DNA of 64,000 nt, from contig SGPM01000005.1 of NCBI GenBank assembly GCA_004802725.1, positions 124,001 to 188,000 on the forward strand. The letters run 5' to 3'. A program made the translations under genes and the position numbers. The stretch comes from Antrodiella citrinella (lineage: Eukaryota > Basidiomycota > Agaricomycetes > Polyporales > Steccherinaceae). The notes beneath the pieces are model-generated. The model made no database searches. It was not told the DNA's origin and worked only from the letters and a program-made list of their open reading frames with translations. Shown piece after piece: positions 59,701-64,000 of this stretch. How positions within the stretch are numbered: position 1 is the stretch's first letter; every line of letters starts with the position of its first letter.

Positions 59701-60002
59701 ACTTCATGGTACAAACCCCCACTAATGGTGCCTCCTCTTACGAACAGATCCCTGTCCCTGTACAACCCACGAAGTCTACCACCACTCGTAATGACTACAC
59801 ACTATACCGCTCATTTACCGACAGCGTTCCTTTCCCCACCAATTCCCAAGCCGGAGCACTTCCTAATCCCCTACCAGATCCTCCGCGACTTTCTGTATAT
59901 ACGGCTGCACCCCTACCTCCTTCCTTAGTCGGTTCAGGAGACGGACCTTCTTCGTCAGAATATTGGACAAAGTACGCTGGTGTATCAACCACGAACCATT
60001 GA
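56794..60002 (+). CDS. Large Ser/Pro-rich disordered protein, uncharacterised
   Basis: I do not recognise a domain. The exons are 56794-57495 and 57549-60002 (1051 aa). Near residues 75-145 is a conserved-looking block (IFAVRSIIPDPLNELPAWYT; KYPMHNPIGPRWYKNWHL), the only part likely to fold. The rest is Ser, Pro, Thr and basic: a KRGSILGRLAKRFSVMRK segment at about 350, Pro-rich tracts with three copies of a TPATPxSRP-type unit, a region with ETFKLIRSSSGNVHTVGESI, a Lys/Glu-rich helix, and a Ser/Arg-rich stretch before AKEAWDLERMWKGRSMVYGP. Such proteins in fungi are often cortical or signalling scaffolds; that is only inference. The long uninterrupted second exon contrasts with the intron density of its neighbours. 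Confidence 0.82.
58551..58660 (+). repeat. Imperfect coding triplication (RPxSxTPATPxS units)
   Basis: Three consecutive units of about 36 bp encode variants of Arg-Pro-x-Ser-x-Thr-Pro-Ala-Thr-Pro. They are diverged at the DNA level and in frame within the large disordered protein. Confidence 0.8.
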
Positions 60003-60561
60003 TTTGATACCAGGACATCTACATACTACATACATTCTACCCTTTGCAGCAGTTTTCTTTCTTTTTCAATGTTTTAGATTACCATTACTGTTCATCACTG
60101 ACCCTAGGCCTTCCATCATCAAGTCGTTTGTTTTTCTTCTTCTCTGCTTCATTTGGCCTCTGGCGTCGTCACTGGATTATATATGTATTCACTTTCTTTT
60201 ACGTTATCGACTGGACTTGGTTTTGTTACTGTAGTACTTTCTGCCCAATTCTGCGACTTTTCATATTCAACTGCGCTCAAACAATTGTGACAGTGTTGCA
60301 CTTCTCACTCATCTCATTCAATACCGTGTGCAGGCAGACATCGCTCGCATCAGTGTACTGTACATAGAAATGATAGGAACGATGCGTATACGTTACGGTA
60401 GAAATACAAGAAAATGATGTGATAGATGTAAGACAAAAGTGAACACGATGATTGAGACATACGAACATAAGAAAACTTCATTGGATAGATTAAGGACCGA
60501 AAGATGCTGCATGAAGGGAAATACAGAAATGAGTTGAAGGACCAGGATACAGAGGTGAGCA
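60003..60561. other. Convergent 3' spacer
   Basis: AT-rich and pyrimidine-rich sequence between two convergent genes, probably 3' UTRs. The short hydrophobic frames here have no conserved character. Confidence 0.5.
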
Positions 60562-61228
60562 TTACGCACGTGCAGGGGGTTCATTCACACTCGTGGCATA
60601 CCTAGAATCAGTCCTTATCGGCGGGAACGTAAGAACGGGGTAGTCTTCCCATACCCTCTCGGGTTGCAGAAAGCGTCGTAAACGGGCTACCGACGAAGAC
60701 AGATACATGACAATAATTTGCATCTCGATCGATAGCTCGAGCTTCAGGATGTCATCGCATGTCTGCAACGCCTGCTCTCGTGTCGACACGAACATATTGC
60801 CCTGGAAGCCAAGATATTTGATCGCGTCGATCAACTCGCCGAATTCGGAGCACCAGGCGAGCACACCGAGCTGGTTCAAGGGATATTTACGTGAGCAAGT
60901 AGCATAACACATGCTGCTGTTGACTTGACACTTACCTGGCCATACTGCTTGAACCGACCGTATAAGACGTTTGGTGCGCTCTTCAGCGCAAAGTCAAAAA
61001 TCTCGTTCTGCTCGATCACCTCGTTAGGTGGATCGTAGTTGTCGACGGGCGCGGGCGCAGGATGCTGTGGAAAGCATTCCGATCAGCGCCGATATTTTTG
61101 GAAGGCCGTACTTAGTGACTGACCTCTTGCCTTGGTGGAGGATCCTTGAACCACTCGTAACCAGAGTAATCAGCCTCATCGCCCCAGTCGACATTGTCTG
61201 CTGGCTTTGGACCACCGTATGTACTCAT
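60562..61228 (-). CDS. Small uncharacterised protein
   Basis: I do not recognise this family. The exons are 61228-61124, 61064-60936 and 60870-60562 (180 aa). The acidic, aromatic start (MSTYGGPKPADNVDWGDEAD and YSGYEWFKD) is followed by a Pro-rich hinge and a compact helical region: EIFDFALKSAPNVLYGRFKQ, LGVLAWCSEFGELIDAIKYL and EQALQTCDDILKLELSIEMQ. The composition and regular helices suggest a folded, conserved domain in the second half. The last 13 codons could be removed by a splice site at the AG|GTATGC near 60600. The start lies 67 bp below the stop of the next gene on the same strand. Confidence 0.75.
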
Positions 61229-61295
61229 ATTTGATTTTTTGCGAACGAAAGATTGGGCAAGGATGAGGAGGTGGGGAGGAAGTGGAATAGGTTCG

Positions 61296-63177
61296 TCAGG
61301 CTCGTCGGGATTTGCGGTCGGGATGAAGATTTCGTAGGAACGGTTGGGAGGGACAGGTACTAGACTGGGAGAGTTGCGACTGGATACCTGAGGGGCGAGG
61401 GATGGCAATCGAAGAAGGGGGTTGGCTGTCCGATACGATTGATAAGAGATTGCCTTGGTAAAAATCAGATGACTCACAGGAATCAAAAGCTTCAAGGGGC
61501 GAGAGAGAGGCAGCTACCGAGTGTGGCGTGAAATCAACAGGTCGGTCTTCGGGAGAAGGAGGATGTAAAAGAAGGAGAAATTGAGGCTTGCAGACATATT
61601 ATAATAAGCGGCTGCGATGGACATGGTAATGGGTGCACTCACTTTTTCTGGTACAGAAACAAGGGCGTTGGTTGGTTCTTCAGGCGATACAACAGAAGCG
61701 CAAGTGATGAAGGATTGTATACTCTTCCTGCTCTCGGCGACCGACTGACGATACCGTAGGATGGACAGACGATTTACCGATGACGATGGAGATCGTACAG
61801 ACAAGACAGATAGACGTTTATGCGAGATGTTGAGGGTTACAGAAGAGTTCGCTGAAGTAGGGGTTGCAGGAGCAGAATCGACGCTGGACTGAGAAAAGAT
61901 TAGAATATAACCCATTACGCTAGCCGCACACTCGTACCTGCGAGATTTGATTACGGAGTAAGATGGGCAACGGGTCTGGGGAAGACGGTACACTCAGGTG
62001 CTGGATATGCCGCGCCAAGAGTTCAAGCTCTCCGACGTTCCGTGAGAGCCAAGATGGGGATGGTGGAAGCGGGGTTCCAGAGATAGAGAAACGAGATAGT
62101 GTCTCTGCAGGTGATGCGGCAAGCTCGCTTGGGTGTACAAACTGGTACCTTACCAAGGGTAGATGGGTAGGTGGTGGTGGTGCAAGGTCTGGAGAATGCG
62201 GAGGAGGTTGCGGGGCTTCAGGTTCTTGGATGTGAAGTGGATTCCTCCCCTCGTCAATGAGGTCTGCGAGAGGTGTGGTGTCAAAAGAAAGCTCTGGAAG
62301 AAACTGCGTTGAGGAGGCCTCGCGGTTTAGGGAAGGTGGTACTTCCGGACTCGGAAGGATCTGGCAGACTTCTGGCGCTGGATTACGAGATGAGAACAAG
62401 CTTCCTCTCGTAAGTGTTCTGAGGCGCCTCAGAGATCTACGGAAAGGTTTAGAGACAATATCGGAGCCGACAGCAGAGGGCGCGGTGAGGGAGGTTGGTG
62501 TTGCGATCCGGGAATGTGGAGGGGACGGTGCGATATGATTAGGATCGACGACAACCTCTCGAGCTTCCGAAATAGACGATACTGCAGGAAAGTGAGGGAA
62601 AGATCCTGTTCTGCGTTATTTAAAGGGAAATTAGAACATAGACTCGCGCAGATGACCGTCAACAAACACACCTTGCTCGCTGGTATGAAGAGAAATGTCG
62701 GTCAAGAGCCACTGACGTTAGTGAGTGTTTGACCTCGTCGACGGCTTCGGACGAGGGTGGCGAGACGACTTGCTGCGGTCGTGATGGTTTCCTCGAGAAG
62801 CTTCTGATACGAGAAAGGGAGGAGCGGGAGCGAGTAAGGAACGAACGATTATTCTCTGTCATTTCAATCAGACTCCATCCTCTTCGCAAGAGAGGGCATC
62901 ACTCACCACTACTCGACGGCGATGTGTCCGGCCAAGCGATCTGAAGACGGTATTGTGCGGCTGCTTCCAAGAGATCGTGGGGGTCGACCTCTAGTAAGTC
63001 GTCTTCACAAAACGAAAGCCTCTCCGAGGAGTCGAAAGATGCTTGTCTCTTGGCGAAACTGGGACGTACAAACGCAGTTCCAGTGGGTGCAGAAGCTGTG
63101 GTAGACGTGCGCAGCCTCCGAAAGCCTGGGAAACCTGGGACAAGTCTCGACTGAAAGCGATGGCTAGATGAGTTCAT
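61296..63177 (-). CDS. Uncharacterised Ser/Pro/Arg-rich protein
   Basis: No domain was recognised. The proposed exons are 63177-62907, 62855-62734, 62671-62644, 61938-62581 (read downward), 61888-61643 and 61586-61296, giving 533 aa with all five introns in phase and 51-68 nt long. The N-terminus is basic (SSSHRFQSRLVPGFPGFRRL) and contains LEVDPHDLLEAAAQYRLQIA, the most conserved-looking piece. An Arg/Ser-rich region follows, then a Pro-rich stretch and NVGELELLARHIQHLSVPSS. The 28-nt third exon is the weakest element. The low-complexity composition makes the exact structure uncertain; upstream coding exons beyond 63177 are possible. Confidence 0.55.
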
Positions 63178-64000
63178 GATCAATCAGACAGAGGGTTTGG
63201 GGTATGTGGAAGAGTGGGTGTAAGGACGATGGACATACCTCAGACTGCGCTGGTAGATGAAGGTGGCGTCGAGGTGTGCGTGTTATGCCTGCTGGTATCC
63301 GCGAGTCGATAGAATGGACAGAGATTATCGAGCTAGAACAAGCAGATGAGACCTCGTGTATGGAACAGCAAGGAGAAGGGAAGGACTTCGTGAAATAACA
63401 AAGTGGTAGGAGAAGATGAGGCGCGGGCTGTAGCTGGAGGGTCGGCTGATTTCAACGGATCAATCTACAGATCTTACGCTAGCCGACCTGAGCTACATTA
63501 CGGTACACCTCTTGTACGCCTCTGCTTCAAGTTGCTCTCCAACCATACTCATTGTCAAAATTTACCCAGTATCGTGTCTGAGTCTTCAACATGGGACATT
63601 CGATTTGAGAAGAACGCTTCCACATGTTTGAGGTCTAGGATTCATGATAGGTGGGTTCGCATTCCAGAACTTCAACAACCTGCGAGAGCTGATCTTGTCC
63701 TCGTTGTAGGTGTCACGACCGAGAAGTAGACCTTACAGACTCTAAATATGAACGTTACAACGATCAGCACGATCGACGCGGCCCGTTTTGCTTCCGTTTG
63801 TGGGGTAACCCCGAGGACGGTCTTGTCATGGTCAGTAATTTGAATGTACAACTCATGCAGCCCGTTTTGCGAGGGTCGTTGTCACTTTGTACGCCTCTAC
63901 TGAGCGCCTTTACAGACACAGTCACCAATTCTCACAGGTGTGATCATCATGGGACAGCAGGTCAGGTTCCAGAGAGGGATTTTGAGGGATTGGGGGATCA
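63178..64000. other. Right end, no confident gene
   Basis: On the + strand, 63740-63832 contains a plausible exon-like stretch (RRGPFCFRLWGNPEDGLV) bounded by AG and GT, hinting at a spliced gene that continues beyond the window. I could not chain it to other exons. Confidence 0.35.

Noticed and set aside
63403..63729. 108-codon + strand frame at the right end
   Set aside because: It looks non-coding; only the short exon-like stretch at 63740-63832 has mild coding character, and it cannot be chained.
1..64000. tRNA or rRNA genes, CRISPR arrays, intact transposons
   Set aside because: I saw no tRNA-type B box in a foldable context, no rRNA, no regularly spaced repeats, and no transposase or reverse transcriptase frame; a tRNAscan-SE and repeat-library run would be decisive.

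Overview
The window is nuclear DNA of a filamentous basidiomycete fungus, most likely an agaricomycete. The evidence is very dense splicing (about 125 introns of mostly 45-65 nt in 27 genes), short intergenic distances, genes on both strands, and families typical of mushroom-forming fungi (a DUF6593-like protein, an agaricomycete-type GNAT, several lineage-restricted disordered proteins). I see no prokaryotic, organellar, viral or rDNA sequence, no tRNA and no intact transposon. All gene models were joined by hand: each junction keeps the reading frame and, where a family is recognised, restores its conserved motif.

Layout. 1-13 kb: RRP15 (-, cut by the window edge) diverges from the mitochondrial disaggregase HSP78 (+, 20 exons). 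An ankyrin/DIL protein, a DLH/SnoaL-like protein and a rhomboid protease follow, all +. 14-24 kb: STS1/Cut8 proteasome tether, a PPR-like protein, a gene-poor 2.7 kb, a REXO4-like exonuclease that has lost most catalytic residues, and an unknown protein. 24-34 kb: VTA1 and an alpha-arrestin (both -), a decayed GNAT gene (-), POP3 and dCMP deaminase (both +). 34-50 kb: TTI1 (-), a fused aminodeoxychorismate synthase (+), the DUF6593-like gene (+), a 2OG-Fe(II) oxygenase (-), UBC12 (+), NOP6 (+), SED5 (-) and glycerol-3-phosphate dehydrogenase (+). 50-64 kb: an ankyrin/CCCH protein (+), bifunctional ADE5,7 (-), a large disordered protein (+) and two uncharacterised genes (-).

Most genes are single-copy housekeeping functions: ribosome and RNase P/MRP biogenesis (RRP15, NOP6, POP3), mitochondrial proteostasis, ESCRT and SNARE trafficking (VTA1, SED5), neddylation, PIKK assembly, and nucleotide and folate metabolism (DCD1, ADE5,7, ADC synthase). 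They do not form a metabolic cluster or operon-like unit. Several pairs are divergent and share short promoters (RRP15/HSP78, TTI1/ADC synthase, oxygenase/UBC12, SED5/GPD); others converge closely (DCD1/TTI1 stop codons are 31 bp apart).

Most unusual: the REXO4-like protein without its nuclease residues, the GNAT relic, a 6-nt micro-exon, four GC-AG introns, and a possible mitochondrial leader on GPD. I found no convincing new multi-gene system.
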